From Paenibacillus sp. MAEPY2 (GTDB lineage: Bacteria; Bacillota; Bacilli; Paenibacillales; Paenibacillaceae), in contig NZ_AWUK01000034.1 of assembly GCF_000499205.1 (NCBI RefSeq), forward strand, positions 146,697 to 210,696: a stretch of 64,000 nucleotides of DNA, read 5' to 3'. The position numbers were made by a program, and so were the translations under genes. Shown here piece after piece: positions 50,242 to 60,661 of this stretch (positions are counted from its first letter, which is position 1; the number at the start of each line of letters is the position of its first letter). The notes under the pieces were generated by a model. It was not told where the DNA came from. It searched no databases and saw only the letters and a program-made list of their open reading frames with translations.

Positions 50242-53200
50242 TTATTGTTGCTTAAAAACCCATCTTTGATACTCGCTCTCTTGATGAGGCACACCTATTA
50301 TCAGCTCTGATCCATCCTCAGATACGCCGAGTGCGTGCCCGTTATGTGCACTTGTAATGCGCGTTGTCCCGTCCTCATTTTTTGAAATATTCCAGCGTTG
50401 ATTCGCATAACCAAGGTACGAGTAGAGTTGGATGCGATTCTGTCCTACATCCCAATCCAGAGACATTCCGCTCAAGGTTCGAATGGAGTATGAGCCGGAA
50501 TCATCGCCTGTCGGTACAAGCACCCATTTGAAACTTCTACTTGCATTCTCTGCCTCGTCAGCAACCTTTATCACTTCTCCTCCTTCAGATGGAACGGCGT
50601 CCATCACAACGGGACGTCCTGCGTTACGAATCATCACCTGCTCCAGATCTGCTGTCTTCGTATGGATTGCATTCACATTATGAAAGGAGGCACTTCCACC
50701 AAATACATGAACACCGAAATGTCCTTCGGCAAACGTTCCATCCTGAAGATCTATGATTCGTTCTCCGTCCACATCAATCTGAATTTGCGGACCATCCGCC
50801 TGAATTTTGATGTGATACGTATGATCCTTACGGATGAATTTCGGGATTTGAGCAAGCACCTGCCGATTTTCGAATTTCCCATTAACTTTATAAAATAATC
50901 GGATGGACTTCAGATTCGGGTCAATATTCAAGTAGTAGCCGCTTCGACCATCCTCGCTTGCACGGAATACAATAGACCCCGCTCCCCCCTGAGTACCTAG
51001 CGTCAGATCAGCATCATATTGAAAATCGCCTGCCGTTTCCTGTGCGATATACTGTGTATCTCCACTATAGTTGCCCTGTATGCCTTGTTTGGCAACAAGC
51101 CACTCGGTAGTTGATTTATCCGACTTCCAACCAGACAAGTTGGTGTGGAATGTGCCACTGGATACTGTAAACGGTATTTCGGCAAAAGCTTTGCCATCTG
51201 CCGTCGATGCCGTTACTACAGCTTCGCCTGCACCCACGGCTCGAACGGTCGCTTTCGTTTTATCAGCATGAACGATTTGCGCCACTTTAGGATTATTTAC
51301 CTTCCATTTTAACGGTTGAGCGGCACCTTTCCCTGGTCTACTTTCCACCGTGGCGTACAGCGTTTGCGTCTGCCCAACATTCGCCGTTCTTCTTTGCAAA
51401 TCTGCAATAACCTGAGACTTAGAGGACGTGCTCTTTCTCCAAATGTTATCTAAGGCGTACACCTTCATGGAGCTCACCTTCACTTCCCCACCAAGGCTAT
51501 AAAAAGCCATTGCTCTTCCCGCCGGATCTGGAAAAATGACATCCGAGAAGACAACCTTGCCATCATCGCCAAAGACCTCAACAGAGGATTCATCGACAAA
51601 TATACGTAGCTTCACCTTTTGATTTTCCGGTTGTAACGGAGCCTCATGGACCTTGGTGAATAAGTCGGAGAAGCTCACGTCACCAGAGCCGGTGCGATCC
51701 ACGTACATGTTCTGCTGATCCACCTTGTATCCTACTGTGGTTTTCTGCCCTTCTCTTTGACGCAGTTGAAAACCAAACTCGGTTACAGGGCTATTAGCCG
51801 GAATTTCCACTTCAGCTTCAATTTCATACGCCCCCGCCGTTAGGCCATCCAGCGGATTTTTTGATTTTGGTCCAATCATCATTTGTTGTACACTATACAG
51901 GTTATGCCGCAGCGTTTGGAGCTCAGTGATTGGTGTTTGTACCAAACGCACTCCTTCATCCGTGGTTCGAAGGGAGACTTCTCTCGGTATGGTCAGTTGC
52001 CCTTTCCAAGAGGAGGTTGGGAATTCAAACGGATAATCCCAGTTCGTCATCCATGCAAGCATCACTTTCCGTTGATCGGGCATATTTGCAAAGGACATCG
52101 ATGCGTAGAACTCTTTACCAAAGTCCGTTCTCAACACCTGCCCAACCGGATGATCGTTCAGGAATTCCCCTTCAGCTGTCAGCTCGCCTACAAAATATTC
52201 CGCATCAGAGCCTTGGGTCTTCGGATTGGCTCCTGTACTAATCATAAGCACCCACTTACGTTGACCCGTTCCATCTACAGGCAGCTGGATGAGATCGGGA
52301 CACTCCCATACACCACCACGAACGTACTCGCCATATCCGAAGTTATCGGTTAAGGTCCAATCGAGCAGATTCGTTGAAGTAAAGAACCGAATGTGATCCC
52401 CGCCAGACACGACCATTATCCAGCGGTTATGATCTTCATCCCGGGCGACCTTCGGATCGCGGAAATCCCAGCTTCCCGGATCATCACCATTCTTGCCAGG
52501 GTTCTCAATGACAATGGGACGATCTTCAGCGTATTGCCAGTTCCGTCCTTGATCGGTGCTGTAAGCAAGGCCGATGCGTTGATTACCACCAGGTCTATCC
52601 GGATGATAGGATGTGTAGTACGCAATCAGACCTTTTCCACCCGAATCCGTGAACAGACCCGATGCATTATTCAGATCAGCAATCGCTGATCCCGACCATA
52701 CATGTCCCTGATCATTCCAAGGCAAGGCAATAGGTAAACGCTTCCAATTTGTGAGATCAGAACTGACTGCATGAGCCCAGGTGCCTCCATCCTGATGAAA
52801 CAGATGATATTCTCCTTCATAATAGACTAACCCGTTCGGATCACTTGCCGATCCCCGAATCGGAGAATAATGGTACTGGGGACGATAGTTCTCCTTGTAG
52901 TACACCGACTCCTCCGTCACATAGATATCCTGAAAATAAGCCATGCCTTGTTGAACGACTAGTCCGATATTTCCATTAGCGTAGCTTTTATCTGTGACCT
53001 CAACAGCGGCAGGGGTGTATCCATCCACATAAACCTGAATTAAGCTGCCTGAGGCTATAACTTCAATGTGATGCCTCGCACCCGGTTGACTTGGAACCTT
53101 GCGATTCGAGCTGGCGAGCACGGTTCCGTCCGTTTTTCGAAGCTGCACCCGAACTTCTTCACCTTCCCTGATCAGGGCTGCTTCATATCCCCTCGCTCCA

Positions 53201-54075
53201 TCTGTACTCGCCCTGAATAACAGCGCTGCTGAGGTACTTGCATTAGCCAGAGATATATTTCCTTCATATACAAAATCAGACGCCGCTTTCTCGTAAATAA
53301 CTCTTCCTTTTCCCTGAGCGTTTCCTTTCCCTCTATAGCCCTTCAAATCCGGCTGCCATTCACCTACGCTGCTAATCGGTTTGCCCATGTTGCCATTCAT
53401 GATGCTAACCTGCACATTCTGGAACAAAGCAGACCCATCCCAAACGTGCAGCCCCAATTTTCCTGTCGAGTACGCACTGTCTTTCACATCAATCATCGGG
53501 TCATACCGATTATCCCAATAGACCTGAAGGCGCTCCCCGTCCGCTTTGACCTTCAGATGATAGATGCCTCCAGATTCCAGGTTTGCTTTATGTTCTACAT
53601 TTAACGTTCCCGGCTGTCCACTTGCATCTCTTAGACGGATTACACCAGCCTGGGGGACCACTTGCAGCATATATGAAGACCAGCCTGTATCATTGGATCG
53701 AAAAACAAGGCTTGTATCCGCTTTCATATCCTGAATCATCAAATCCGCTTCATAGATAAAATTATCGGCTCGTGTGGCCGATATGGCCATCACATTCTCC
53801 CCGGCATCGGAAGCCAGACGTAGTCCCTCATCCGTGTCTTCCATACTGCCTTTGCCCTGCAATGTCCAATCCGACAAATTTGTTGCTGCCTTGGACACTT
53901 TGGTTAACATATGAACCGCCTCCTCGTGTTGTTTCACTGAGCCCTCGGAGGTCTGCTCCCTCCTTTGCGAGGCATTTGTCTCCATAACAGCTGCTGTGGA
54001 ATAGGCCCCAGCAGCAGAAGATCCAAGGAAACAAGATAATAGAACACAACCGATGGTTCGGAACATAAATTTCAT
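50242..54075 (-). CDS. Large secreted multi-domain GH32 fructan hydrolase
   Basis: The product is about 1277 residues. A signal peptide (1-24, ending near AAGAYS) exports it. Two concanavalin-like modules (about 60-220 and 235-385) precede the GH32 catalytic part (about 395-880), with nucleophile Asp412 in SASDPNG, transition-state Asp540 in DFRDP and acid/base Glu591 in WECPD. A bacterial Ig-like domain (about 885-960), a third concanavalin-like module (about 965-1130) and a ricin-type beta-trefoil (about 1140-1277; QLYSYLGYANQRW, YQRWVFKQQ) follow. It should cleave levan or inulin outside the cell. The ATG at 54075 has AAAGAGGG seven bases upstream. It is the last gene of the fructan operon strand, 124 bases after fructokinase. 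Confidence 0.92.
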   Translation of the reverse strand: MKFMFRTIGCVLLSCFLGSSAAGAYSTAAVMETNASQRREQTSEGSVKQHEEAVHMLTKVSKAATNLSDWTLQGKGSMEDTDEGLRLASDAGENVMAISATRADNFIYEADLMIQDMKADTSLVFRSNDTGWSSYMLQVVPQAGVIRLRDASGQPGTLNVEHKANLESGGIYHLKVKADGERLQVYWDNRYDPMIDVKDSAYSTGKLGLHVWDGSALFQNVQVSIMNGNMGKPISSVGEWQPDLKGYRGKGNAQGKGRVIYEKAASDFVYEGNISLANASTSAALLFRASTDGARGYEAALIREGEEVRVQLRKTDGTVLASSNRKVPSQPGARHHIEVIASGSLIQVYVDGYTPAAVEVTDKSYANGNIGLVVQQGMAYFQDIYVTEESVYYKENYRPQYHYSPIRGSASDPNGLVYYEGEYHLFHQDGGTWAHAVSSDLTNWKRLPIALPWNDQGHVWSGSAIADLNNASGLFTDSGGKGLIAYYTSYHPDRPGGNQRIGLAYSTDQGRNWQYAEDRPIVIENPGKNGDDPGSWDFRDPKVARDEDHNRWIMVVSGGDHIRFFTSTNLLDWTLTDNFGYGEYVRGGVWECPDLIQLPVDGTGQRKWVLMISTGANPKTQGSDAEYFVGELTAEGEFLNDHPVGQVLRTDFGKEFYASMSFANMPDQRKVMLAWMTNWDYPFEFPTSSWKGQLTIPREVSLRTTDEGVRLVQTPITELQTLRHNLYSVQQMMIGPKSKNPLDGLTAGAYEIEAEVEIPANSPVTEFGFQLRQREGQKTTVGYKVDQQNMYVDRTGSGDVSFSDLFTKVHEAPLQPENQKVKLRIFVDESSVEVFGDDGKVVFSDVIFPDPAGRAMAFYSLGGEVKVSSMKVYALDNIWRKSTSSKSQVIADLQRRTANVGQTQTLYATVESRPGKGAAQPLKWKVNNPKVAQIVHADKTKATVRAVGAGEAVVTASTADGKAFAEIPFTVSSGTFHTNLSGWKSDKSTTEWLVAKQGIQGNYSGDTQYIAQETAGDFQYDADLTLGTQGGAGSIVFRASEDGRSGYYLNIDPNLKSIRLFYKVNGKFENRQVLAQIPKFIRKDHTYHIKIQADGPQIQIDVDGERIIDLQDGTFAEGHFGVHVFGGSASFHNVNAIHTKTADLEQVMIRNAGRPVVMDAVPSEGGEVIKVADEAENASRSFKWVLVPTGDDSGSYSIRTLSGMSLDWDVGQNRIQLYSYLGYANQRWNISKNEDGTTRITSAHNGHALGVSEDGSELIIGVPHQESEYQRWVFKQQ

Positions 54076-54199
54076 GAGCATTCCCTCTTTTCGTAGTATT
54101 AGATGAGACAAAAAATCCCACAAAGGACGGTGCAGTCTCTTAGCAAAATAAGTGAACCTGCATCCGTCCCTTCTGGGACATCTCAATGGGGATCAAACA

Positions 54200-55090
54200 C
54201 TATGAAGCTGACGTGACACGTTCCAGTGCCTCTAAACCCAATGCGAGAGCACCGCATAGTCCTGCGTGCTGGCCCAACCCCGGCTGGACAATATATTGAT
54301 TGATATGTTGCGTTATTGGGGCTGCATTCACATACCCGTTCAGGTTCCGTGCGACCTGCTCTCGGATCATGGGAAACAGATGATTTTGCTGCATCACACC
54401 ACCGCCCAGGATGACCTTTTGTGGAGAATGAAGCAGAATGGCCGTCGTGATGGACTCCGCGATGTAAAAGGATTCGATCTCCCATGCCGGGTGGTCTGCA
54501 GGCAGCTCGCTACCAGGGCTCTGCCAGCGGGCTTGAATGGCTGGCCCCGCAGCCATCCCTTCGAGGCAATCGCCATGATACGGACATAATCCGGCAAAAT
54601 GATCCTCTGGGTGCCGTCTCGTCCGGATGTGTCCACCCTCTGGGTGCAGCAATCCATGCACACGTTTACCTCCCGCTACAAGTCCAATTCCAACACCTGT
54701 GCCGATCGTATAATACACACAGTTGTCCAGTCCCTGTGCTGCTCCCCAAGCGACTTCTCCAAGGGCCGCTGCATTCACATCCGTATCCCATCCGAAGGGA
54801 ACCGGGAATTCGCGCTTCAATGATCCAATAACATTACAGTTTTCCCACCCTGGCTTGGGCGTTGTCGTAATATAACCATAGGTAGGGCTATCCGGTTGCA
54901 GATCAATCGGACCAAAGGAGCCGATCCCGATCGCCGTCACTCCTTTGTCCCTAAAATAGTCGATGACCTTCGCCAGTGTGATCTCCGGATGTTCCGTTGG
55001 AAAGCTGCACCGACCTTCAATTTCCCCGTGCTCGTTACCGACACCACATACAAACTTCGTTCCACCCGCTTCTATGGCTCCTATACGCAT
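54200..55090 (-). CDS. scrK: ROK-family fructokinase
   Basis: The product is 296 residues. The ATP-binding start is IGAIEAGGTKFVCGVG, and the zinc-binding ROK motif runs through HPEGGHIRTRRHP and GLCPYHGDCLEG. It phosphorylates fructose to fructose-6-phosphate in the cytoplasm. It follows the cytoplasmic GH32 gene by 18 bases, so fructose released there passes straight to it. A general hexokinase is possible, but the neighbours favour fructose. Confidence 0.9.
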   Translation of the reverse strand: MRIGAIEAGGTKFVCGVGNEHGEIEGRCSFPTEHPEITLAKVIDYFRDKGVTAIGIGSFGPIDLQPDSPTYGYITTTPKPGWENCNVIGSLKREFPVPFGWDTDVNAAALGEVAWGAAQGLDNCVYYTIGTGVGIGLVAGGKRVHGLLHPEGGHIRTRRHPEDHFAGLCPYHGDCLEGMAAGPAIQARWQSPGSELPADHPAWEIESFYIAESITTAILLHSPQKVILGGGVMQQNHLFPMIREQVARNLNGYVNAAPITQHINQYIVQPGLGQHAGLCGALALGLEALERVTSAS

Positions 55091-55108
55091 CTTACTGTCC
55101 CCCCGTGC

Positions 55109-56590
55109 TCATTCCGATTGACCTTCAGTTTGGATGGGGGATAGTTCGTAGATATGAAGCGAAGAAAATACTAAATCCTTGTTTCCGGACTGCACAGAGA
55201 TTCCCTTGGAACCCGCATCTGGATAGATCAGATCGGTAATAACCCCCTGTCCGTCATTGGCAAATACCTCTACAGATGAGTAATCCACAAAGATACGCAG
55301 ATGTTGTTTGCCGTCGTCTGCTTTCAATTCAGCTCCATGGCGACCCAGGAAATGTTCATGGAAACTGCCGACGCCTGATCGACTTCGATCGATATACACT
55401 TCATTCCGGTTAGCATCCACACCTACGAGCGTTACGTAGTCCATGCCACTTCGTAATGCAAACTGGACAGATTGATCAGAAGCCCATTCCGCATGAATCT
55501 CATAGTTTACAAGGCGCAAGGTGTCCAACTGCTCACTCACCTGGCTGATGGAAGCATCCTGTAGGGATAACACTGACGTGCGGAACTGTTCCAACTCGCG
55601 CGCTGGTTGCTGAATCAGCACGACTTTTCCGTCCCTTGTCTCCAATGTCAGCTCTCTCGCAATAGTCATCGCGCCGCGGTAGTCTTCGGTTGGCGTCTGG
55701 TTGGCATACATCCAGTTACTCATCCACCCCATAAACAGGCGTCGGCCGTCTTCTGCCGGAATGTCGGACCAACTGACCCCTGCGTAGTTATCCCGACCAT
55801 AATCAAGCCAACGAACGGTATGGGAAGCTTCATCAGGAACAAATGTAGTGCCATTAAAATCTCCAGTGAAGTACTGCGTTCTAGAGCCTTCCTTGAAGGC
55901 TGGATCTGCACCAATGCTGACGAGCATTACCCATTTCTCCTGACTCGTATCTCCATCCACAGCCAGCGGGAACAGATCAGGACACTCCCAGACACCATCA
56001 TGCGAACCGATTCCTGCGCCGAACTCACTGCCCAGAGTCCAATCCTTCAGATCGGGAGAATGGTACAGACATACCGTTTGACCACAGGCAATAATCATAA
56101 TCCATTCTTTGGTCTGCTCATGCCAGAAAACTTTGGGATCACGGAAATCCACGAACGACTCATGCTCCAGTACCGGATTGCCCTCGTACTTAATCCATGT
56201 TCTGCCGCTGTCCTTGCTATAAGCGAGGCTTTGTCGCTGAACCGGATCATGGTCTGCTACCTCCTGATGATGGGTGAAAATAGCCACCAGTCCTGGCTCA
56301 CCATCAAAGAATCCGGACGTATTGTTCCAATCCACCACAGCGCTGCCGGAGAATATCATGCCATGTTCATCCGGCGCCAAAGCTATAGGTAGCTCTTCCC
56401 AAGTAACCAAGTCCCTGGTTACCGCGTGTCCCCAATGCATAGGTCCCCATGTTGTGCCAAACGGATGATGCTGGTAGAACAAGTGGTACTCGCCTTTGAA
56501 AAACACCATGCCATTGGGGTCATTCATCCACTTCTCCTTAGGTGAGAAGTGATAGACTCCCCGGTAATCGGATGTTGAGATTGTAGACAT
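55109..56590 (-). CDS. Cytoplasmic GH32 beta-fructosidase
   Basis: The product is 493 residues with no signal peptide. Catalytic residues are Asp24 in WMNDPNG, Asp151 in FRDP and Glu202 in WECPD, followed by the GH32 C-terminal beta-sandwich (about 355-485; RIFVDYSSVEVFANDG). It should split sucrose or short fructo-oligosaccharides after import. Since uptake here is by an ABC transporter, the substrate is probably unphosphorylated. AAAGGAG eight bases before the ATG supports the start. Confidence 0.94.
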   Translation of the reverse strand: MSTISTSDYRGVYHFSPKEKWMNDPNGMVFFKGEYHLFYQHHPFGTTWGPMHWGHAVTRDLVTWEELPIALAPDEHGMIFSGSAVVDWNNTSGFFDGEPGLVAIFTHHQEVADHDPVQRQSLAYSKDSGRTWIKYEGNPVLEHESFVDFRDPKVFWHEQTKEWIMIIACGQTVCLYHSPDLKDWTLGSEFGAGIGSHDGVWECPDLFPLAVDGDTSQEKWVMLVSIGADPAFKEGSRTQYFTGDFNGTTFVPDEASHTVRWLDYGRDNYAGVSWSDIPAEDGRRLFMGWMSNWMYANQTPTEDYRGAMTIARELTLETRDGKVVLIQQPARELEQFRTSVLSLQDASISQVSEQLDTLRLVNYEIHAEWASDQSVQFALRSGMDYVTLVGVDANRNEVYIDRSRSGVGSFHEHFLGRHGAELKADDGKQHLRIFVDYSSVEVFANDGQGVITDLIYPDAGSKGISVQSGNKDLVFSSLHIYELSPIQTEGQSE

Positions 56591-56695
56591 TATGGTTTAC
56601 TCCTTTGGATCAAACCGTTGAAGAGGAGACTTTGCTTCATTCCGCAATCTGATGCTATGTATGGCAGAATGCATAGTCTCCTCATCCAGTTTGTT

Positions 56696-58303
56696 TTATT
56701 TAGTATTGCGGTCATATCCCGCTTGTTTAATCTGAAGCCATTCTTGCAGTCCAAGACGATCCAGCTCTTTCAGATAAGCATCCCACTCCTGATCGATCTT
56801 TCCATTCTGATACCATTCCGTGCGCATACGCAGCACATAGGCGAACAGATCGGTCTCAATGGTGGAGAGGCGGTCGAGTTCATCAATCGAGAAGAATACG
56901 CTTGGATAGACGTTTTCTGCTTTCATGTGTGGAACCATATATTTATCGAGCAGTTCCATACGCCATGCAGCATCTTCCGGTTTGGTTGTGTATTTGTCAT
57001 AGTAACTGTCGAGAATGGCGAGCGGTCCTGCAATGCTCGTTTTCTGTCTGAGCTCAACAGGTGCCGCGCCTTCCAGTGGAAGATGCTTCAGCATGCCTTT
57101 GGCTTCATCCAATTCAAAAATATTCTGCTGCGTCTCATCGCCATAAGTTCCCCAGTTGTTCTGCACGGATTGGAGCGGATCGTACAATTGGTCCACCCAC
57201 TTCGCTGTGGATTCCAGATTTTTATTGCTGCTCGTAACAACCATGCGTCCCCGGTCGAGACCTATACCATTCGTACGTGCAACATTAATCTCTCCATTGG
57301 GCCCGGCAACCGGAGGCAGAATACCATAGGTATCATTCATACCTGTAATGTTGGCCTTATCCCAAGTGAAGTACATGCCATATTTGTTGTCTTTACCCTT
57401 GGCCAGATACGTATTCCAATCCTGCTGATACGCTTCCACATCCACAAGACCTTCCTGAACCAGTTCGTGAATGTATTTGACCGCTTCCTTGTAGCCTTCA
57501 TCCGCTGCCGTAAAGACCACTTTTCCATCGTTGGTTACCACGGTGTGGTCCCAGTTCTCCCCGAGTCCAAATGCCGCAAATAAAAAGGTCAGATCTTCTC
57601 CGCCCGGCTTGTTAATGAAGGACAACGGAATTTCGTCGGCCTTGCCATTGCCGTTGGGGTCCTGGGTTTTGAACGCAATCAGCACTTGTTTCAGTTCTTC
57701 GGTTGTCGTTGGCATCTTCAGTCCAAGCTTGTTCAGCCACTCCACGTTGATCCAAGGCAAGTCATCCACCGCCTGTATGCGCTGCTTGCCACTTCCGAGC
57801 TCCTCAATCCAGGGAAAGGAATAAATATGTCCGTCTGGAGCCGTAATCATGCTCTTGTATTCAGGAGCTTCCTCCAGCACCTTTTGCAGGTTCGGCATGT
57901 ATTGCTCAATCATGTCCTCCAGTGGAATGATGGCTCCATCCTTCGCGAGTTTCAGAAGATCATAATCTCCATAACCTGCGTCAAAAATGGCATCCGGCAA
58001 ATCACCACTGGCTACCGCCAGGTTTCTTTTTTCCGCAAACACATCACTCGTATAGTTCTTCCAGTTGATATGCACATTGGTCTTCTCTTCAAGTCTCTTG
58101 TTAATCAACTTCTCGTTCGGATCAGCGGGGGCCAGCGGAGAACTCTGTGTTATAAAATTCAATGTCACTTTGCCATTAGGGGACTGGGCTTCACTAGCTG
58201 CACCACCTCCACCCCCACCACATGCCGAGAGCAGGAGCATGGCAGACAGCATGGAGATGGATGCCGTTGTAGCGGCTTTTCTGGACTTATTCACTTTTTT
58301 CAT
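56696..58303 (-). CDS. Sugar ABC transporter substrate-binding lipoprotein (LplA-like)
   Basis: The product is about 535 residues. The start at 58303 has GGAGG about eight bases upstream; the in-frame codons before it are not part of the protein. The signal ends in LLLSACGGGG (lipobox), followed by a polyglycine linker. The mature part, with NFITQSSPLAPADPNEKLINKRLEE and FPWIEELGSGKQRIQ, belongs to the large LplA-type family that binds oligosaccharides. In this locus the ligand should be fructo-oligosaccharide. Confidence 0.9.
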   Translation of the reverse strand: MKKVNKSRKAATTASISMLSAMLLLSACGGGGGGAASEAQSPNGKVTLNFITQSSPLAPADPNEKLINKRLEEKTNVHINWKNYTSDVFAEKRNLAVASGDLPDAIFDAGYGDYDLLKLAKDGAIIPLEDMIEQYMPNLQKVLEEAPEYKSMITAPDGHIYSFPWIEELGSGKQRIQAVDDLPWINVEWLNKLGLKMPTTTEELKQVLIAFKTQDPNGNGKADEIPLSFINKPGGEDLTFLFAAFGLGENWDHTVVTNDGKVVFTAADEGYKEAVKYIHELVQEGLVDVEAYQQDWNTYLAKGKDNKYGMYFTWDKANITGMNDTYGILPPVAGPNGEINVARTNGIGLDRGRMVVTSSNKNLESTAKWVDQLYDPLQSVQNNWGTYGDETQQNIFELDEAKGMLKHLPLEGAAPVELRQKTSIAGPLAILDSYYDKYTTKPEDAAWRMELLDKYMVPHMKAENVYPSVFFSIDELDRLSTIETDLFAYVLRMRTEWYQNGKIDQEWDAYLKELDRLGLQEWLQIKQAGYDRNTK

Positions 58304-58362
58304 GATAATGACCTCCGTGGATTGTGTTGGGACGAAACTTGGCTGTATTTCAGGGCTGCTCA

Positions 58363-59244
58363 CTATTTGAGTGAACCTACCATGACACCTTTTTCGAAAT
58401 ATTTCTGAAAGAACGGATACATGATGATGAGTGGCAGACTCGAAATGACAATGGCTGAATATTTGATCATTTCTGAAAGCCGTTTCAGTTCCGCCATCGC
58501 AAGCTGATCACTGATCATGCCTGGTGCAGCCTGATTCTGAATCAGAATGGAGCGCAGTACGAGCTGTAACGGATGGAGGTTGGGATTATCCAGATAGATC
58601 ATGGCGTCAAAATAGGAATTCCACTGCCCTACAAACGCGTACAATGCGAGTACAAAAATAATGGGTTTGGACAACGGAATAACGATTTGGAAAAAAATCT
58701 TCATCTCGGAGGCGCCATCCACATTGGCTGCTTCTTTCAGTTCTCGCGGTACGCCTTTGAAAAAGGTTCTGGAGAGAATGATGTTCCAGACGTTGACTGC
58801 ACCTGGAATAATAATGGCCCACACCGTGTCCAGCATGCCGAGATTGCGAACAAGCAGATAGGTAGGGATCAATCCGCCACCGAAGAACATCGTAATGATA
58901 AATATAATCATGAAAAACCCTCGCCCTGCCAGCCTTTCGTCAGACAGTGCATAGCCTGCAAATATCGAGACGGTCACCGTCACGAGTGCAAAGGAAACCG
59001 AGTACAGCACCGCATTCGCAAACCCTCGAATCATGGCCGGATTGGACAAAATCATCTGATATCCATCCAGACTCCAGTCCGATACATTGAAGGACAGCCC
59101 GCGATTTAGCAGCACGGTCGGGTCCATGAATGAGGCCACAACGATATAAATCAAGGGGACAACCACAACCAGTACAGCACAGGTAAGAAAGATCGCGTTC
59201 AGTGCGAGGATCAGACGATCCAGTCCCGTATGTTTGACTACCAT
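58363..59244 (-). CDS. Carbohydrate ABC transporter permease (LplC-like)
   Basis: The product is about 293 residues with six membrane helices. The EAA loop is LKEAANVDGASEMKIFFQIVIPLSKPI. The ATG at 59244 has AAAGGAG eight bases upstream. The C-terminus ends YFEKGVMVGSLK, typical of LplC/CUT1 permeases. It pairs with the preceding permease, 16 bases away. No ATPase is encoded nearby; a shared MsmX-type ATPase elsewhere in the genome is expected. Confidence 0.93.
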   Translation of the reverse strand: MVVKHTGLDRLILALNAIFLTCAVLVVVVPLIYIVVASFMDPTVLLNRGLSFNVSDWSLDGYQMILSNPAMIRGFANAVLYSVSFALVTVTVSIFAGYALSDERLAGRGFFMIIFIITMFFGGGLIPTYLLVRNLGMLDTVWAIIIPGAVNVWNIILSRTFFKGVPRELKEAANVDGASEMKIFFQIVIPLSKPIIFVLALYAFVGQWNSYFDAMIYLDNPNLHPLQLVLRSILIQNQAAPGMISDQLAMAELKRLSEMIKYSAIVISSLPLIIMYPFFQKYFEKGVMVGSLK

Positions 59245-59260
59245 GGGTAACACTCCTTTC

Positions 59261-60244
59261 CTAATAGAGGCCTTCGCCTTCATTTAATTTCTTCACGATC
59301 AGATTCACCGTAACCAGCAATATCACATTGATGACCGAGTTGAACAATCCGACCGCCGCAGAGTATGCGTAATCTCCGGACTGCAAGCCCACCTTGTAGA
59401 CATACGTGGCAATGATCTCGGAGGAAGGCAAGTTCATGGACGTCTGCATTAGGTAGGCTTTCTCAAATCCAATGGACATGATCCCACCAGCGGCAAGAAT
59501 AAATACGATGGCCATAATCGGACGAATCGTCGGAAGATCGATGTGGCGAATACGCTGAATGAGATTCGCTCCATCCAGATTGGCCGCATTGTGAAGCTCC
59601 GGATCGACATTAGCCAAAGCGGCGACATAGATGATGGAAGCCCAGCCCGCTCCGGTCCAGATATCCGACAAAATGTATATCCAGCGGAAATATTCAGGCT
59701 CGGACATGAACATGATCGGTTGACCGGTAATCCAAGTAGCGAATTGGTTAACCGGCCCTGTTGGGGATAGAAAGATGAACAGCATACCCACAACGACAAC
59801 AACCGATATGAAGTTCGGGGCATACAGAAACAATTGAATATTTTTCTTCACACCGGCTTTACGTACCTGATTCAGCATGAGAGCAAGCAAAATGGGTACC
59901 GGAAAGCTGAATATCAATCCAAAAAAGCTGAGTTTAAGCGTATTCATAAAAATGACGTCAAAATTAGGCGAAGCCAAAAACTTCTCAAAATGCTTCAAGC
60001 CTACCCATTCACTGCCCATGATGCCTTTAATCGGACTAAAATCCTTAAATGCGATAATGGCTCCGTACATCGGGATGTATTTGAAGATAAGGGTCAGGAC
60101 CAGAGCTGGCGCGAGTAACAAATACAAAAAATAATTCTTTTTGAACTGCTGCATCCTATGGCCGGTTGCTGTCCTTTCTTTCAACGCCCTTCCTTTACCC
60201 TTTTGGGTATCCACCGTGTTATCCAACACATGACCTCCGTTCAT
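59261..60244 (-). CDS. Carbohydrate ABC transporter permease (LplB-like)
   Basis: The product is about 327 residues with six membrane helices after a polar 35-residue N-terminus. The EAA loop is LHNAANLDGANLIQRIRHIDLPTIRPI, and the early YLLLAPALVLTLIFKYIPMYG is typical of LplB. The start is uncertain: ATG at 60244 is given, but TTG at 60226 lies seven bases after GGAGG and may be the true start. It is the first gene of the fructan operon, divergent from the LacI regulator. Confidence 0.9.
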   Translation of the reverse strand: MNGGHVLDNTVDTQKGKGRALKERTATGHRMQQFKKNYFLYLLLAPALVLTLIFKYIPMYGAIIAFKDFSPIKGIMGSEWVGLKHFEKFLASPNFDVIFMNTLKLSFFGLIFSFPVPILLALMLNQVRKAGVKKNIQLFLYAPNFISVVVVVGMLFIFLSPTGPVNQFATWITGQPIMFMSEPEYFRWIYILSDIWTGAGWASIIYVAALANVDPELHNAANLDGANLIQRIRHIDLPTIRPIMAIVFILAAGGIMSIGFEKAYLMQTSMNLPSSEIIATYVYKVGLQSGDYAYSAAVGLFNSVINVILLVTVNLIVKKLNEGEGLY

Positions 60245-60362
60245 TCCTGAAGTTGACAATTGTTTGCAGTAAGGGCTTTCAATATTTACAATTGCTCATT
60301 TAATAATTTACAATTTAGCAGGTAATCTAGGCATTAGTCAATACATTATGTAAAAAATAATT

Positions 60363-60571
60363 GTGCATTTGATAACATTTTGCATATTTACTGAGTTCTG
60401 AGTGTGTACTAAATTGCATATATAACGTTTATTCAAGCCTCTTTAATTTGCGTTTATCGTTATAGTTAGTAGGACATTTCGTCTTGATCATCATTTGTAA
60501 TGGGATTTCTGACTACATAAAAGACCTGCATCATCCGACTTAAAAATGTAAAGTAAATTGTGCATATGTAA
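60363..60571. promoter_or_regulatory. Regulatory interval with repeated TGCATAT motifs
   Basis: The 417-base space between the divergent fructan operon and its LacI gene is AT-rich. A motif of the form TTGCATAT-N-TAA recurs: TTTGCATATTTAC (60379), TTGCATATATAAC (60414) and TGTGCATATGTAA (60560), plus a variant TTGTGCATTTGATAA (60361). Two TTTACAATT repeats lie nearer the operon (60290s). These are candidates for regulator binding; no cre consensus was found. Confidence 0.4.
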
Positions 60572-60661
60572 AATTGAGATTGCTATTTGTTCCGATCTAT
60601 TATACATTTGACTTAGATAAGAATGCGGACGACCATTTGATCATTAGAGGTGAAGCACTAA

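Noticed and set aside
56618..57583. 321-codon frame antisense to the sugar-binding lipoprotein gene
   Set aside because: It is a shadow of the real gene, with no ribosome site or domain pattern.
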